A stretch of 64,000 nt of DNA from CAVRAZ01 sp963719135 (GTDB taxonomy: Bacteria; Pseudomonadota; Gammaproteobacteria; DSM-19610): contig CAVRAZ010000001.1 of the NCBI GenBank assembly GCA_963719135.1, positions 868,001 to 932,000 on the forward strand, read 5' to 3'. The notes below the pieces were generated by a model. The model saw only the letters and a program-made list of their open reading frames with translations, was not told the origin of the DNA and made no database searches. Of the stretch, positions 36,549 to 45,619 are shown piece by piece; within the stretch, counting starts at the first letter, position 1, and every line of letters begins with the position of its first letter. A program made the position numbers and the translations under genes.

Positions 36549-37673
36549 TCAGGCAGGAGCCGCCGCGGCGGAGGTCCCGGCCTGGCCGATCCAGGCCTCC
36601 GGGCCCAGCCGCTTGAGCATGCGGTAGTGCGAAGCGATGGCCGCGGACAGGGTGCGGTGCTGGTAGTACGGCATCCCGTACTTGCGGGCCACTTCTTCGA
36701 CCAGCGGACTCAAGGCGGGGTAGTGCGCGCTGCAAACCCTGGGGAAGAGATGATGCTCGATCTGGTGGTTGAGCCCTCCCACGTACCAGGTCAGCAGGCG
36801 GTTTCCCCGGGCGAAGTTCGCGGTCGTGGCCATCTCGTGAACCAGCCAGGCCTCATCCATCCGGCCCTCGGCATCGGGGACCGGATACTCCGGCCCTTCC
36901 ACCACGTGCGCCAGCTGGAACACCACGCCGAGGATCAGCCCGGCGACCAGGTGCATGGTGACAAACCCGATCGCGAATTGCCACCAGGTAATCGGGAGGA
37001 GGACAAGGGGGAGCACGATCGCCCAGCCGTAGTAGGCCAGCTTGAAGCCGACCAGATTGAGGATTTCGCCGACGGGATGCTTGTGATCCTTGTAGGGTCC
37101 CAGGTCGCGGGCCAGGAAATACTTGTAGTCCTTCACGAAGACCCAGAACAGGGTCGAAAGGGAGTAGGTCGCGAACCCATAGACGTGCTGGAAGCGATGG
37201 ACCCGGCGGAGCGGCGCGCCCGGCGAGAGCCGGAGCAGCGGCGAGACGGCCAGGTCTTCGTCCACCCCGTCGATGTTGGTATAGGTATGATGGATCACAT
37301 TGTGGGTGATCTTCCACATGTATCCGTTGGCGCCCATCAGATCGAAGGTTCGGCCCAGCCAGGTGTTAACCCGCGGATTCGCCGAGTAGGCTCCGTGCAG
37401 AGCATCATGCGAGACCGCGAACCCGATACCCGCCAGGGCAATCCCCATCACGACCGCCAGGCCCAGCATGCCCAGGGGCGGCACCGTATTCGTGATGATC
37501 AGGCCATAGGGACCGAAAAAGAGCGCCAGGAGAAGCACGGTCTTGAGCACCATGCCCGGCGTGGCGTGGCGGCTCCGGCCCGTGGCATCGAAATGCGCCG
37601 TGACCCGTTCCTTCAGCTCGGCGTTGAAGCCGGTGACGTCCCGCTTCGGGAACGTGATCCCAACTGCGTTCAA
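36549..37673 (-). CDS. Membrane fatty acid desaturase
   Basis: About 374 residues from an assumed TTG at 37673; the frame is open to another TTG at 37766, and neither start has a good ribosome site. A di-iron acyl-lipid/linoleoyl-CoA-type desaturase with all three His boxes: HDALHG, HNVIHHTYTN and QIEHHLFP, and several membrane helices (VLLLALFFGPYGLIITN, AVVMGIALAGIGFAVS, FVTMHLVAGLILGVVF). It introduces a double bond into membrane fatty acids; regiospecificity is not readable, although the QIEHH form is common in front-end desaturases. Convergent with the PLP enzyme, ending 3 bases from it. Confidence 0.9.
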   Translation of the reverse strand: MNAVGITFPKRDVTGFNAELKERVTAHFDATGRSRHATPGMVLKTVLLLALFFGPYGLIITNTVPPLGMLGLAVVMGIALAGIGFAVSHDALHGAYSANPRVNTWLGRTFDLMGANGYMWKITHNVIHHTYTNIDGVDEDLAVSPLLRLSPGAPLRRVHRFQHVYGFATYSLSTLFWVFVKDYKYFLARDLGPYKDHKHPVGEILNLVGFKLAYYGWAIVLPLVLLPITWWQFAIGFVTMHLVAGLILGVVFQLAHVVEGPEYPVPDAEGRMDEAWLVHEMATTANFARGNRLLTWYVGGLNHQIEHHLFPRVCSAHYPALSPLVEEVARKYGMPYYQHRTLSAAIASHYRMLKRLGPEAWIGQAGTSAAAAPA

Positions 37674-37813
37674 TAGAAGCTCAAGATGAAGGAGTCCTGG
37701 GAAGCCGACCGTGTGCCGACCTGTCAAGATGCTACCATTTCGGGGAAACGACAAGGTATGACGCAAAAAAGGCGCGAGCGGTTCCCCGCCCGCGGCCTCT
37801 GCAAAAGTTAGCG

Positions 37814-38653
37814 CTATTTCACTGCAACCTGCTGAATCATCCCCTTCATGATGTGGACCTGGCCATCCTTGACGTCGGGAAGAAAGCAGAGAAACCCGTA
37901 TTCACCCGGCACGAGATCCACGACCACCGTATTGGATTGTCCCGGACTGAGCACCGACGTCCCATAGACCGGTTGGGCCGGTGGAGGTCCCTCCGGTTTT
38001 GCGATCCAGCTCGCGAAATCCTGGGGCGTCTTGCCGGCCTCGAGCTTCACAAAGACAAATTCGTGCCATTGCGTCCCGTCGTTCTCGATCCGGATCACAT
38101 GGTGACCGGCGGTGAGCGGAGGAGTGGGAGTGAAACTGTAGTCCGCCAGCTTCATCGTCACGTCGGCCGCCGGTACCACAGGCGGATTCGCGGCCGCATT
38201 CGACGCCGGGACGACCACGAATTCGTGCACCATGCCCTTCGCCATGTGGGGCACGCCGTCGGGCGAGGGGATCATGCAGATCGCGACGTAATTCCCGGGA
38301 GGCAGGTCCACGATCGCTTCCGCCGCGCCACCCTGAGGGGCGGCAAAATTGGGTCCGCCCATGAGCACCATTCCCGGTGGGAGGGGAGCGGTGGGGTTGA
38401 ATTGCTGGAGACTCGCGGCGGTCTGCCCCTCCCCCAGCTTGATCAGGGAGACGTGATGGGGCTCATTGCCGTGGTTCATCACCCGAAAGCTCATGACCCC
38501 CGCGGTGAGGGTGTCAGGCATCTGGAAGGAGTAGTCCTGCGCCATGACCATGATCGACGGAATCGGGGCCGCCTCCGGAGGGGCTTCCTTGCTGCACGAC
38601 ACTGTGAGCGCCAAGGCGACCAGGAGCAAAGCCGAAAATCGGTTCGGAAGCAC
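37814..38653 (-). CDS. Lipoprotein with two cupredoxin-like domains
   Basis: 279 residues with a lipobox (ALTVSC, Cys near 20). Two homologous halves follow, each with the cupredoxin ligand order His...Cys...His...Met: NHGNEPHHVS with NYVAICMIPSPDGVPHMAKGM in the first, and NDGTQWHEFVF with EYGFLCFLPDVKDGQVHIMKGM in the second. Two type-1 copper sites on one membrane-anchored protein suggest electron transfer or copper handling at the cell surface (inference). A single-gene transcript, divergent from the FKBP gene. Confidence 0.8.
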   Translation of the reverse strand: MLPNRFSALLLVALALTVSCSKEAPPEAAPIPSIMVMAQDYSFQMPDTLTAGVMSFRVMNHGNEPHHVSLIKLGEGQTAASLQQFNPTAPLPPGMVLMGGPNFAAPQGGAAEAIVDLPPGNYVAICMIPSPDGVPHMAKGMVHEFVVVPASNAAANPPVVPAADVTMKLADYSFTPTPPLTAGHHVIRIENDGTQWHEFVFVKLEAGKTPQDFASWIAKPEGPPPAQPVYGTSVLSPGQSNTVVVDLVPGEYGFLCFLPDVKDGQVHIMKGMIQQVAVK

Positions 38654-38762
38654 GACATCCTCCAGGACAAGAATGGATCCGGAAACCCCAGTATCGCACC
38701 GACCTCAAAGGAATGCCAGAGGCCCAAAAACGGCGGGGGCCGCTGGTTCGTATGTTCAGTGT

Positions 38763-39254
38763 ATGCGTGGACTGACCTGCCTGGCGATCCTGCTGGCCGC
38801 GTGCGGAAAGGACGCCCGCCACGCTGCCGTCGAAGCCCTGCGGTCCGCAGGGAATCCGCCGGAAGCGCCCGGCGATACCATCCCGGAGGACCTCGATTAC
38901 GCCGCGGATCTCCAGGTCGATTTGAGCGAGATGGTGAAGACGCCGGCCGGTGTGCTCTACCGCGAGGTTCAACCGGGCACCGGCCCGGAGGTCGCCTCGG
39001 GAGACTCGGTCGTGGTGTTCTACCAGGGCTGGACGCCCAGTGGCTCCCTGGTGGACAGCACCGTGGTCGGGGTGCGGGTCGGCGCGGGCGACATTCTGCC
39101 CGGGATCGATGCCGCCTTGCCCGGCATGAAGGTCGGGGGCATCCGGAAGCTGGTGCTGTCTCCGGGCCTGGCCTTCGGGGCGGAAGGATCCTACGGGGTG
39201 CCGCCTAACACGGTCCTCGTCTACGATCTCGAGGTCCGGGAGAAGATCCCCTAG
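38763..39254 (+). CDS. FKBP-type peptidyl-prolyl isomerase lipoprotein
   Basis: 163 residues from ATG 38763; the longer frame upstream overlaps the cupredoxin promoter and is not convincing. The lipobox LLAACGK gives a lipoprotein. The C-terminal FKBP domain (about 70-160) contains VVVFYQGWTPSGSLVDST, ILPGIDAALPGMKVGGIRKLVL, FGAEGSYGVPPNTVLVYDLEV. The Tyr/Trp pocket is a variant (YQGW rather than YTGW). Likely folds exported proteins. The stop overlaps that of the next, convergent gene by four bases. Confidence 0.88.
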   Translation: MRGLTCLAILLAACGKDARHAAVEALRSAGNPPEAPGDTIPEDLDYAADLQVDLSEMVKTPAGVLYREVQPGTGPEVASGDSVVVFYQGWTPSGSLVDSTVVGVRVGAGDILPGIDAALPGMKVGGIRKLVLSPGLAFGAEGSYGVPPNTVLVYDLEVREKIP

Positions 39255-39778
39255 CCCCGACGGCCTCCGTCCCGGGGCTTGGATTTGGCCCGCTGTTCCG
39301 CCTCCAGGGCCGCCTTCCGGAGCATTTTCTCCGGGCTGACCGGGGCTCCCCCACCGGCGCGCGGGGCGCCCATCTTGAGCACCACCTGTCCCTGGTCGAT
39401 CTCGATGCTGACCGGCCGGCCACCCTTGACCTCGTAGGCCCCGAGCACCTCCTCGCCCACCGTGGCACCGGGCTTCACCCGTTCCCGCAGCACATCGCGG
39501 CTCGGCAGGCCTTCGAGCGAGAGGAACCGGGCCCCGGTCGCCGACTGCAGCCGGACCAGCACCGCGAACCGGGCCCCCCCCAGGGACCGGATCGACCGCA
39601 GCTCCGTCGATCCGGCCAGGTGTTTGGCCCAGCGAATGGCTTCCTGCTCCTGGGCCGAGTACGGCGGGGTGGTCGTTTCGGGCCGGACCGGATTCGCCGC
39701 CTTGTCGGCCCGCCTGGCCCGGTCTTCCTGGGACTGGCGGAGCCGTTTGAGGTATTCGGGGATGTCGTTCATGGCCAT
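39251..39778 (-). CDS. Hypothetical charged protein
   Basis: 175 residues (ATG 39778, or 39772 for a start at MNDIPEYL). It opens with a very charged helix (DIPEYLKRLRQSQEDRARRADK), followed by a globular stretch of beta-strand character (ARFAVLVRLQSATGARFLSLEG, VGEEVLGAYEVKGGRPVSIE, GQVVLKMG) and a basic tail ending KPRDGGRRG. No signal peptide. I do not recognise it. It is divergent from the transporter gene, with 35 bases between. Confidence 0.65.
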   Translation of the reverse strand: MAMNDIPEYLKRLRQSQEDRARRADKAANPVRPETTTPPYSAQEQEAIRWAKHLAGSTELRSIRSLGGARFAVLVRLQSATGARFLSLEGLPSRDVLRERVKPGATVGEEVLGAYEVKGGRPVSIEIDQGQVVLKMGAPRAGGGAPVSPEKMLRKAALEAEQRAKSKPRDGGRRG

Positions 39779-39813
39779 AGAATAAATGACGTTCCCCGCT
39801 ACTTTCCAGTCCC

Positions 39814-41280
39814 GTGGAGTCCACCACCGATCCGGTCTCGCAGAGCATCGTCGCGCTGGTCCTGGTGAGCGTGTTCGTGCTGCTCACGCTGGAGAAGGCC
39901 CATCGGGTCCTGGTGATCTTCTCTGCGGTGGCCGTTCTCTGGCTGATCTCCTATCTCTCGCCCTTCCATCTGATCAGCTTCGAGGCCTCCAAGCAGGCGC
40001 TCGATCTCAACGTGATTCTGCTGCTGGCGTCGATGATGGCCATCGTCGGCGTGCTCAAGACAACCGGCATTTTCGAGTGGGTGGTGGGCCAGGTGCTGGC
40101 GCGCTCGCGCGGGCGTCCCCGCACCCTGCAGGCCGGGGTCATCTGGTTCACCGGCATCCTCTCGGCCGGCGTGGACAACGTCACCACCGTGATCTTCATG
40201 TATCCCATGGCGAGCGCCATGGCGGCGGTCACCGCGATTCCCGCGGCCAGTCTGCTCATCCCGATGATCGCCGCGTCCAATATCGGCGGCACCGCCACCC
40301 TGATCGGGGACCCTCCGAACATCCTGATCGGCTCGGGCGCCGGGTTGTCCTTCGCCGACTTCCTGGTCAACCTGACCATGCCGGTCGCCTGGATGATGGT
40401 CGCCTGCGGCCTGTTCTCGCGGTGGTATTACCGCCACGCCCTCCAGGGCGCCGGGAAGAGCGACCCCGACAGCGCTTCCCGGACTATTCGGGATCCCCTG
40501 CTGCTTCGATGGGGCCTCGTGATCACCGGGCTGGTTTTTCTGGGATTCCTGACCCACGGAGCGACCGGAATGCCGGCCTCGGTGCCCGCGGCGATCGGCG
40601 CCGCGGCCCTGCTGGTGGCGCAGGATCTCCTGCATCTGCGGAAGGCCCGGGAATCCCAGGAGGAACGCGTCCACGGAATCCTCCGCATCATTTCGGAGGA
40701 GGTCGAGTGGCCGACCCTGGCCTTCTTCGCCTTTCTCTTCATCGCGGTGGGCGCCGCGGTCGAGACCGGACTGATCGATACCCTGGCGGGGAGCCTGGTC
40801 CGGCTGATCCAGGCGGGGCGGACTTCCCTGCACCTCACCGAAGTCGGGACGTTGCTCTTTGCCGCCCTCCTGATCCTCTGGGTCAGCGGGGTCCTGTCCG
40901 CCCTGGTGGACAACATCCCCTACGTCGCGGTGGCCATCCCGCTGGTTTCCCGCCTGGTCCATGGACTCCCCGGCGATGTGCAGGTGCTCTGGTGGGCGCT
41001 GGCCCTGGGGGCCTGTCTGGGCGGGAACGGGACCGCGATCGGGGCTTCCGCGAATGTGACCGTGATCGGCATGGCCGACCGGGCCGGCGCGCCGATCTCC
41101 TTCCGTGAGTTCACCCGGTTCGGTGTGACCTTGACGGCCCTGACCCTGGGGATCGCCAGCGTCTTCCTCGCCGCCCACCTCTACCTCGGGCCCCGCCCGA
41201 CCCTGCTGGCAGGCGGCGCCGCGCTCGCGGGTTATGGATTGCTGCAGATGGCGACGCGAACCCGCGCCGTCGCGAGGTGA
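39814..41280 (+). CDS. NhaD/ArsB-type ion transporter (probable Na+/H+ antiporter)
   Basis: 488 residues starting with GTG 39814. About 12-13 membrane helices of the ion-transporter superfamily. Two inverted halves carry the hallmark re-entrant motifs: SAGVDNVTTVIFMYP with ASNIGGTATLIGDPPN in the first, and SALVDNIPYVAVAIPL with GNGTAIGASANVTVIG in the second. These match NhaD-type sodium/proton antiporters better than arsenite permeases, and no arsenic genes are nearby; substrate remains inference. Confidence 0.88.
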   Translation: MESTTDPVSQSIVALVLVSVFVLLTLEKAHRVLVIFSAVAVLWLISYLSPFHLISFEASKQALDLNVILLLASMMAIVGVLKTTGIFEWVVGQVLARSRGRPRTLQAGVIWFTGILSAGVDNVTTVIFMYPMASAMAAVTAIPAASLLIPMIAASNIGGTATLIGDPPNILIGSGAGLSFADFLVNLTMPVAWMMVACGLFSRWYYRHALQGAGKSDPDSASRTIRDPLLLRWGLVITGLVFLGFLTHGATGMPASVPAAIGAAALLVAQDLLHLRKARESQEERVHGILRIISEEVEWPTLAFFAFLFIAVGAAVETGLIDTLAGSLVRLIQAGRTSLHLTEVGTLLFAALLILWVSGVLSALVDNIPYVAVAIPLVSRLVHGLPGDVQVLWWALALGACLGGNGTAIGASANVTVIGMADRAGAPISFREFTRFGVTLTALTLGIASVFLAAHLYLGPRPTLLAGGAALAGYGLLQMATRTRAVAR

Positions 41281-41287
41281 TTCCGGA

Positions 41288-42433
41288 TCATCCGGCTCGC
41301 ATCAGCGACCGATAATACCGATCCCAGGCCGCCGGAATACTCTCCCGGGGTGAATAGGGCCCCGGCACATACCGCCGGGAGGACACCCCGAGCTGGCTCC
41401 GCTCCACGATGGCCCAGTCCTGCCGGTTGGTGACGTCCCAGAAAGCGATCGCATCGTCGGGGTTGAACCCGGCATCGCCCCGGCTGTCGGGATGGAACAT
41501 CCATTCCGATTCGACCCGGGTACGGTCGGTCGCGATCGGGGTGAGCAGGTAATAGTTGACGTAGTCGGGATGAATGCTGAGCAGCAGGTTGGGCATCAGC
41601 GAGTAGTAATAGGCCCGTTTCCGCTCGTCCTCGGGTAACCCGGGACTCACCAGGCGTCCGCAGGATCTCCCGCTCAGAGTCGCACTCTCGTTCGGCGCGG
41701 TGATCTCCATGTATCCGCCGAGAAACGGCCCATCCACGAGATCGTTGGCCCCACTCTGGTACGGCAGCACCCCGGAAAGCTCGGGATGGATCATGGGGCA
41801 ATGAAGGCACTCGGAGTAGTTCTCGAACACCAGCTTCCAATTGGCATGGACATCGTAGACCACCCGATGTCCCGGAACCAGGTCGCCCAGGTGAAACCGG
41901 GAAAGCCGACCCACCATCGGCGCCCAGGTTTCCTCGAAGGGAACCGGCCGTTCGGCGAGGTTCACGAAGAGAAACCCTTCCCATTGCGCCAGTGCCGCGG
42001 CGTGAAGCGGGAACCCGGCCTTGTCGAAATCGGGGACTTCCTGCATGTGGGGCGCCCCGATCAGCCGTCCGTCGGTGGCATAGGTCCAGGCATGGTAGGG
42101 GCACTGAATGGTTTCACCGAGCGTGCCGGACTCCTCGGCACAGAGGCGGGTCCCCCGATGCCGGCACACGTTGAAGAACGCCCGAAGCACCCCGCTCCTG
42201 TCGCGCAGAATGATCAGAGACTCGCCCGCGATGGAGCGAGTGATGAACTGGCCCGGCTCCGCGAGCTCCGCGACCCGTCCGAGGCAATTCCATTCCCGCG
42301 CGAAGATGCGCTCCTGCTCTTCCAGGAGGGTCCCGGGAGAGACATACTGGTCCCGGGTGAGGGGTTCCGAGCCCTGCCGATACGAGGCAACCGTGCGATG
42401 GAAGACCCGGGCCTGAACCTCCGAGGGTGTCAT
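41288..42433 (-). CDS. Rieske non-haem iron oxygenase, alpha subunit (quaternary-amine type)
   Basis: 381 residues from ATG 42433 with AGGAGA upstream. The Rieske [2Fe-2S] ligands are Cys90/His92 (NVCRHRGTRLC) and Cys111/His114 (CPYHAW). The catalytic iron ligands His211 and His216 lie in ENYSECLHCPMIHPEL. The residue that bridges the two centres is Glu208, not the Asp of ring-hydroxylating dioxygenases; glutamate here is known from carnitine/choline-type oxygenases (CntA, GbcA group). Last gene of a four-gene operon; no reductase (CntB/GbcB type) gene is in the window, so electrons must come from elsewhere. It may oxidise a methyl group of a quaternary amine. Confidence 0.9.
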   Translation of the reverse strand: MTPSEVQARVFHRTVASYRQGSEPLTRDQYVSPGTLLEEQERIFAREWNCLGRVAELAEPGQFITRSIAGESLIILRDRSGVLRAFFNVCRHRGTRLCAEESGTLGETIQCPYHAWTYATDGRLIGAPHMQEVPDFDKAGFPLHAAALAQWEGFLFVNLAERPVPFEETWAPMVGRLSRFHLGDLVPGHRVVYDVHANWKLVFENYSECLHCPMIHPELSGVLPYQSGANDLVDGPFLGGYMEITAPNESATLSGRSCGRLVSPGLPEDERKRAYYYSLMPNLLLSIHPDYVNYYLLTPIATDRTRVESEWMFHPDSRGDAGFNPDDAIAFWDVTNRQDWAIVERSQLGVSSRRYVPGPYSPRESIPAAWDRYYRSLMRAG

Positions 42434-42443
42434 GTCGTCTCTC

Positions 42444-44036
42444 CTACCGGTTCTGCTTGCTCCGAAGCACCGTGCGCGCGGCGAGCCACCCCGCCGCGCC
42501 CGGAATGCCAGGGCCCGGATGCGAACCCGAGCCGCCAAGAAAAAGTCCGGCGATCGGGGTGGCATAGCGCGCCAATGCCGGCACCGGACGCATGAAAAGT
42601 ATCTGATCCAGGGTGAGCTCGCCGTGACTTGGCGCGCCTTCGGTCAAGCCATACCGCTCGGCGAGGTCGGGCGGCGTCAGGGTTTCCATGGCCACGACCC
42701 GGGACCCGAAACCAGGCGCAATGGCCTCGATGGCGGCAACGACCCTGCGCTCCAGATCCCGACGCTCCTCCCCGGTCCACAAGCCTTCCCGCAACCGCCA
42801 GGGAGTCCACTGAACTTCGGCGCTCACCACCTGGCCTCCGGGCGGAGCAAAGTCCGGCCATCGGGCCGAGGGGAACCGGAGGGTGATGAATGGGGAGGGA
42901 GAGATGGTCCCGTATTTCCCCGCGTCCGCCCCACGCTCGAGCTCGTCCTGGCTGCCGCTCAGGGCAAGGATCCCATCGAGGCGGGCCTCCGGCGAAACGT
43001 CCCGGAGCTGGATCCCTGACTCGAGCGCGAAGGAAATCCGGCTGGCACTCCCCCGGAACTTGATATTCCGCACCGCGAGCATGAAATCAGGGTCGAGCCA
43101 GACCGGATCCACGAGCTGAAGGATGGTCCGCGCCGGATCCGCCGTCGAAATCACCGCCGGGGCCTCATACTCGTCCCCGTGCCGTGTGACCACGCCGGTT
43201 GCCCGCTCGTTCACCACGCTCACCCGATCGACCGAAGCGGCGCACCGCACTTCGACGCCGACCGAGCGGGCCAGGCGCATGAGGGCTTCGCCCAGAGTCG
43301 CGGGACCGTTCTTCCAATAGCCGCCGCCCGCGAGGCCGAATCCGCCGGCCGGAGCGCCCACTTGGCGATGGAGCAGGACGTACGCGGTCCCCCCCGATCG
43401 CGGTCCCTGCCGGATTCCCGTCACCCCACACCCGGCCAGGCCGGCCTTGAGCAAGGGTGATTCGAACCAGTCATCCAGAAGCTCCCGCACCGACATGGGA
43501 ACGGTGCGGAGCAGCTCGACCATGTCCCGGCGTCCCAGGCGGCGAAGCCGGCTCGCCACTCCCAGGAGAGGAAGGATCTCGCCCGGCGTTGAGGCGTCGA
43601 TGTCGGGCGGAGGCAGGGTGTAGAGCAGCGAGATGAATCCGGCCAGCTTGTGGATCAGGCCGGCAAAATCCGCCCACCGGGAAGCGTCGCGGAGGGAGTG
43701 CCGCCCGATCTCCGCCGCCGCGGCGGAAGGATCTCCCGGAAGCGCCAGGCTTCCGGCCGGGGTGATGACCCGAAGCGGCACCTCCGGCTCGAGCCGAGGA
43801 CCGGGATCGACTCCGAGCGCACCCGCCACCGAAGGCGGTAACCAACCGGCATCGAGACCGAGCGGGGCGGAGCGAAACCCGGGGGCGAATTCGCGTGCCG
43901 CGGCCATCCCGCCGGGCGCGTCGCCCTCCTCCAGCACGAGGGTCTTTCTTCCTGCCTTGGCGAGCAACACCGCGGCGCTGAGTCCGTTCACCCCCGCACC
44001 GATGACGATGGCGTCGAACCGTGCGGCGCCCTTCAT
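42444..44036 (-). CDS. FAD-dependent oxidoreductase, phytoene-desaturase/PYROXD2-like (copy A)
   Basis: 530 residues from ATG 44036, overlapping the previous stop (ATGA). The N-terminal dinucleotide fold is VIGAGVNGLSAAVLLAKAG followed by LVLEEGDAPGGMA; the C-terminal FAD motif is GLFLGGSGSHPGPGIPGAAG, with the HPGGG-type signature altered to HPGPG. A substrate domain of PYROXD2/phytoene-desaturase type lies between. Paralogous to copy B directly upstream. No carotenoid genes are near, so carotenoid chemistry is unlikely; context suggests amine or side-chain oxidation (inference). The Rieske gene starts 10 bases after the stop. Confidence 0.87.
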   Translation of the reverse strand: MKGAARFDAIVIGAGVNGLSAAVLLAKAGRKTLVLEEGDAPGGMAAAREFAPGFRSAPLGLDAGWLPPSVAGALGVDPGPRLEPEVPLRVITPAGSLALPGDPSAAAAEIGRHSLRDASRWADFAGLIHKLAGFISLLYTLPPPDIDASTPGEILPLLGVASRLRRLGRRDMVELLRTVPMSVRELLDDWFESPLLKAGLAGCGVTGIRQGPRSGGTAYVLLHRQVGAPAGGFGLAGGGYWKNGPATLGEALMRLARSVGVEVRCAASVDRVSVVNERATGVVTRHGDEYEAPAVISTADPARTILQLVDPVWLDPDFMLAVRNIKFRGSASRISFALESGIQLRDVSPEARLDGILALSGSQDELERGADAGKYGTISPSPFITLRFPSARWPDFAPPGGQVVSAEVQWTPWRLREGLWTGEERRDLERRVVAAIEAIAPGFGSRVVAMETLTPPDLAERYGLTEGAPSHGELTLDQILFMRPVPALARYATPIAGLFLGGSGSHPGPGIPGAAGWLAARTVLRSKQNR

Positions 44037-45619
44037 CGGAACCGCACCCCTTTCAGAATCTCGAGCGCCGCCAGCCGGCCCGAGGCGCCCATGATGCCGC
44101 CGCCGGGATGGGTGCCCGCGCCGCACTGCCAGTATCCCGGAATCGGGGTCCGGTACCGGGACCAGGAAGGGAGCGGCCGGAGGAAGAACAGCTGGTGGAG
44201 GGCGAGCTCGCCCTGAAAGATGTTTCCTTCCGAGAGCCCGGTGATCCGCTCGATGTCGGCGGGGGTGATCACCTGCCTCCCCAGAATGGCCCCGGGCAGG
44301 TTCGGGGCATACCGGGCGAGGGTTGCCACCACTGTATCTCCGAACGCCTCCCGTTTCGCGTCGGTCCAGCCCCCGGCGAGGTCATAGGGAGCATACTGGA
44401 CGAAGACGCTCATCACGTGACGGCCCGGGGGCGCCATGCCGGGATCGATCATCGAAGGGATCACGACGTCCATGTACGGCTGCCTGGAGAACTCGCCGTA
44501 TTTCGCGTCATCGTAGGCCCGCTCCAGGTAGTCGATGCCCGGGCTGATCGAGATGGCCCCCCGGAGGTGGGGCCCCCGGCTGGGCAGCCCGGTGAACTCG
44601 GGAAGCTCCGAAAGGGCGAGGTTCACCTTGCCGGACGAGCCGCGGAACTTGAACCGCCGGATCGCCTCGGTGGCGTCCGCGGGAAGCAGGCCCGGCTCGA
44701 CCAGATCCAGGAAGGTGCGGCGGGGATCGAGCCCGCTGATCACGATCGGCGCGAGGATCTCCTCCCCGGACTCGAGCACCACGCCGCTCGCCCGGCCTCC
44801 CCGCACCAGGACCCGGGCCACGGGCGCCTCGGTCCGGATTTCCGCGCCGGCGGCCCGCGCGGCGCTGGCGATCGCTTCGCTGATCGCCCCGGTGCCCCCC
44901 TTCTGGAACCCCCAGGCGCGAAAGGCACCGTCGATCTCGCCCATGTAATGGTGCAGCAGCACGTACGCGGAGCCCGGCGACCGGGGTCCCAGAAAGGTCC
45001 CGATGATGCCGCTGGCCGACTTGGTGGCCTTGAGCGGATCCAGCTCGAACCACTCGTCGAGATAATCCGCCGAGGCCATCGTCATCAGCTTGTAGAGGGC
45101 GTGAAACCGCTCGGCCCCTAACCCGCGAAAATGTCCCGCGAACCGGAGCATGCCCCGGAGGTCCGACGGCGCCAGCGAGGTCGGATCGGGGGGCACCATC
45201 CCGAGGATCGGCTTCACCGCCATGGCCATGTGCTGCATCAGGCGGCCGAACAGCGGAGAGGCTTCGGCGTCCCGGGGAGAATGCCGGGCCAGCTCGAGCC
45301 GGCTTTGATCCGGGTCGCTCCACAACCCCAGGTAGTCGCCGTTGTCGAGCGGAACTACGGTGCTCTCGAGGGGCAGGATCTGAAGGCCGTGAGCCGGGAG
45401 ATCGAGATCGCGGATGATCTCGGGGCGCAGCAGGCTCACCACGTAGGAGAACACCGAGAACTTGAATCCCGGAAAGATCTCCTCGGTGACGGCGGCTCCC
45501 CCGACCAGGGGCCGCCGCTCCAGCACCAGGACCCGGCGGCCACCCCGGGCGAGATACGCCGCGGCCACCAGCCCGTTATGGCCGGCTCCGATGACCAGGA
45601 CATCGTAGCGCGCGGTCAC
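44033..45619 (-). CDS. FAD-dependent oxidoreductase, PYROXD2-like (copy B)
   Basis: 528 residues from a GTG start at 45619 that overlaps the GcvT-like stop codon (GTGA). Motifs: VIGAGHNGLVAAAYLARGG, VLVLERRPLVGGAA, and the C-terminal FAD signature GYWQCGAGTHPGGGIMGASG, which is the canonical form. Also GFQKGGTGAISEAIASAARAAG, typical of this family. Two adjacent paralogues may form a heterodimer or act on successive intermediates. The frame is open upstream, but codons before 45619 lie inside the GcvT-like gene. Confidence 0.87.
   Translation of the reverse strand: MTARYDVLVIGAGHNGLVAAAYLARGGRRVLVLERRPLVGGAAVTEEIFPGFKFSVFSYVVSLLRPEIIRDLDLPAHGLQILPLESTVVPLDNGDYLGLWSDPDQSRLELARHSPRDAEASPLFGRLMQHMAMAVKPILGMVPPDPTSLAPSDLRGMLRFAGHFRGLGAERFHALYKLMTMASADYLDEWFELDPLKATKSASGIIGTFLGPRSPGSAYVLLHHYMGEIDGAFRAWGFQKGGTGAISEAIASAARAAGAEIRTEAPVARVLVRGGRASGVVLESGEEILAPIVISGLDPRRTFLDLVEPGLLPADATEAIRRFKFRGSSGKVNLALSELPEFTGLPSRGPHLRGAISISPGIDYLERAYDDAKYGEFSRQPYMDVVIPSMIDPGMAPPGRHVMSVFVQYAPYDLAGGWTDAKREAFGDTVVATLARYAPNLPGAILGRQVITPADIERITGLSEGNIFQGELALHQLFFLRPLPSWSRYRTPIPGYWQCGAGTHPGGGIMGASGRLAALEILKGVRFR

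Noticed and set aside
39814..41280. Arsenite efflux (ArsB)
   Set aside because: The motifs fit NhaD at least as well, and no arsR, arsC or arsA is adjacent.
44033..45619. A carotenoid biosynthesis cluster, because of two phytoene-desaturase-like enzymes
   Set aside because: No crtB, crtE or crtY-type gene is near, and the partners are a GcvT-like protein and a Rieske oxygenase.
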